DNA of 64,000 nucleotides. Source: Halorarum halophilum (GTDB lineage Archaea; Halobacteriota; Halobacteria; Halobacteriales; Haloferacaceae). Position numbers and translations under genes: made by a program. The number at the start of each line of letters is the position of its first letter. Within the stretch, counting starts at the first letter, position 1. The stretch spans positions 1,860,001 through 1,924,000 of the forward strand of contig NZ_CP058529.1 in NCBI RefSeq assembly GCF_013401515.1, read 5' to 3'. This document shows positions 63,056-64,000 of this stretch, in pieces. The notes under the pieces are model-generated. The model made no database searches. It saw only the letters and a list, made by a program, of their open reading frames with translations, and was not told where the DNA came from.

Positions 63056-63586
63056 ATGGCATCATCATCGACGGTCGAGACGGTGGGGGAGGAATCGGGG
63101 GCGGTCGACGCCGACGACGACCGGCGCACGGACGGTAACGCGTCACCGGTAGGGTCATCGGGCGACACGGAGGAGCCGAGCGACTTGCCGAGCGACGTCG
63201 TCTTCGGGTTGCTGTCGGCCGAACGGAGGCGCAACGTGCTCAGGTATCTGCACGAGACCGACGGGGAGGCCACCATCGGCGAGGTCGCCGAGTACGTCGG
63301 CGCGGAGGAGAACGGGATCGAGGAGCGTCGTCTCTCCTCGACGCAGCGTAAGCGCGCGTACGTCGGGCTGTACCAGAACCACCTCCCGAAACTGGACGAC
63401 GCGAACGTGATCGACTACGAACGAGCGCGGGGGACCATCGAACTCGGGGAGGGGGCGGAGCAACTGTTCCCCCACCTGTACCTCGATTCGACGGACCCGG
63501 AGGGGGGCGACTCGGGGGACGAGGTCGCGACGTCGAACTGGCTCGACGTGCTCCGGGCCAGAATACGGGATCTGATCCCGTTCTGA
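63056..63586 (+). CDS. DUF7344-like winged-helix protein
   Basis: A 176-residue putative transcription regulator. After a disordered acidic N-terminus (about 1-45) comes the core VFGLLSAERRRNVLRYLHE, IGEVAEYVGAEE, KRAYVGLYQNHLPKLDDAN, VIDYERARG, the pattern of haloarchaeal DUF7344 winged-helix proteins. A strong Shine-Dalgarno sequence AAGGAGGGG (63040-63048) seven bases before ATG 63056 fixes the start and contrasts with the leaderless genes elsewhere in the window. Palindromes upstream may be its operator. Confidence 0.82.
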   Translation: MASSSTVETVGEESGAVDADDDRRTDGNASPVGSSGDTEEPSDLPSDVVFGLLSAERRRNVLRYLHETDGEATIGEVAEYVGAEENGIEERRLSSTQRKRAYVGLYQNHLPKLDDANVIDYERARGTIELGEGAEQLFPHLYLDSTDPEGGDSGDEVATSNWLDVLRARIRDLIPF

Positions 63587-63814
63587 GTCGACGCGGCCGT
63601 CCAGCCGTGACGGCCCCGGGACACCGGCGGAATCACCCGCCATCGGGGTACCGATTCGTCCGAGAGACGCGCTTCAATCCGGTCGCGTCCCACGAGGGAC
63701 ACGTCTGGCACACGGATACGACGGATAGTTCCTGTAGGTTCGCGCAGTTCGCAGTCGGCGGCGACCGTCACCGCGACCGACGGATTCACCCGAGCGGCGG
63801 GTGAACGTCGGGCC

Positions 63815-64000
63815 ATGCCGTCGTTCCACCGGTTCGGTCAGGGGACCTACAAGCTCGAAGGTGAGCAGTGCGCCGAGAGCGTCGAGACCGCGCTCGACCT
63901 CGGCTACCGCCACGTTGACACGGCCCAGAGCTACGACAACGAGGAGTACGTCGGCGAGGCGCTGGCCGCGTCCGACGTGGACCGCGAGGACGTGTTCGTC
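63815..64000 (+). CDS. Aldo/keto reductase (partial, C-terminus off the window)
   Basis: The frame from ATG 63815 runs to the window edge, about 62 residues. It reads FGQGTYKLEG, then ALDLGYRHVDTAQSYDNEEYVGEAL, the aldo/keto reductase N-terminal beta strand with catalytic Asp and Tyr in HVDTAQSYDNE. It would reduce aldehydes or ketones with NADPH. Substrate is not determinable from the part seen. Confidence 0.85.
   Translation, partial: MPSFHRFGQGTYKLEGEQCAESVETALDLGYRHVDTAQSYDNEEYVGEALAASDVDREDVFV

Overview
The window reads as chromosome of a halophilic archaeon (class Halobacteria). The DNA is GC-rich, the predicted proteins are strongly acidic, and many genes look leaderless, with a TATA-like box about 27 bases before the start codon. 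It carries the archaeosine genes tgtA and arcS, a fused siroheme decarboxylase, PhiH1-repressor-like and DUF7344-like winged-helix proteins, and Tat-type lipoproteins. The genus cannot be fixed from the sequence alone.

Layout. 1-14 kb holds housekeeping and accessory genes: a partial YqeC, a frameshifted membrane gene, a peroxiredoxin, a hyuA-hyuB hydantoinase pair, small regulators, the tgtA-arcS operon, a CPBP protease, a Nudix hydrolase and an arylsulfotransferase-like protein. 14-27 kb has katG, a P-loop kinase, a flavin monooxygenase, a candidate structured RNA, tRNA-Leu(UAA) with a duplicated 3' end, a ferredoxin, ahbAB, a TrpD-like protein, an aspartoacylase-like protein and a cyclophilin. 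28-48 kb is one coherent sugar locus. 49-64 kb returns to mixed genes: a histidine kinase, thymidylate kinase, tandem lipoproteins, an orphan E1-alpha, TrkA flanked by two RAM-only proteins, an ATP-grasp ligase, a MATE exporter, a Vms1-type release factor, a DUF7344-like regulator and a partial aldo/keto reductase.

The sugar locus. It encodes a Tat-lipoprotein binding protein with two permeases and an ATPase, and three glycosidases without signal peptides (GH2, GH127 beta-L-arabinofuranosidase, GH51 alpha-L-arabinofuranosidase). It also encodes three enzymes that match the oxidative (Weimberg-type) pentose route known in Haloferax: an enolase-superfamily sugar-acid dehydratase, an FAH-family 2-keto-3-deoxypentonate dehydratase and an aldehyde dehydrogenase giving 2-oxoglutarate. 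An IclR regulator resembles XacR. An HpcH/HpaI aldolase could offer an alternative (Dahms-type) cleavage. The likely picture is that arabinose-containing oligosaccharides are imported whole, trimmed in the cytoplasm and oxidised to 2-oxoglutarate. The canonical pentose dehydrogenase and lactonase are not obvious; only a generic Gfo/Idh/MocA enzyme is present.

The most useful new observation is a 17-base palindrome, TTCCG-N7-CGGAA. It is perfect before the IclR gene and twice between the GH51 and dehydratase genes, has one mismatch before the aldehyde dehydrogenase gene, and is degenerate before the binding-protein gene. I propose it as the operator of the IclR regulator. Second-tier observations are a candidate two-hairpin RNA, tRNA 3'-end scars, overlapping palindromes before the DUF7344-like gene, and a frameshift in a membrane gene. 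No CRISPR array or intact insertion sequence was seen.
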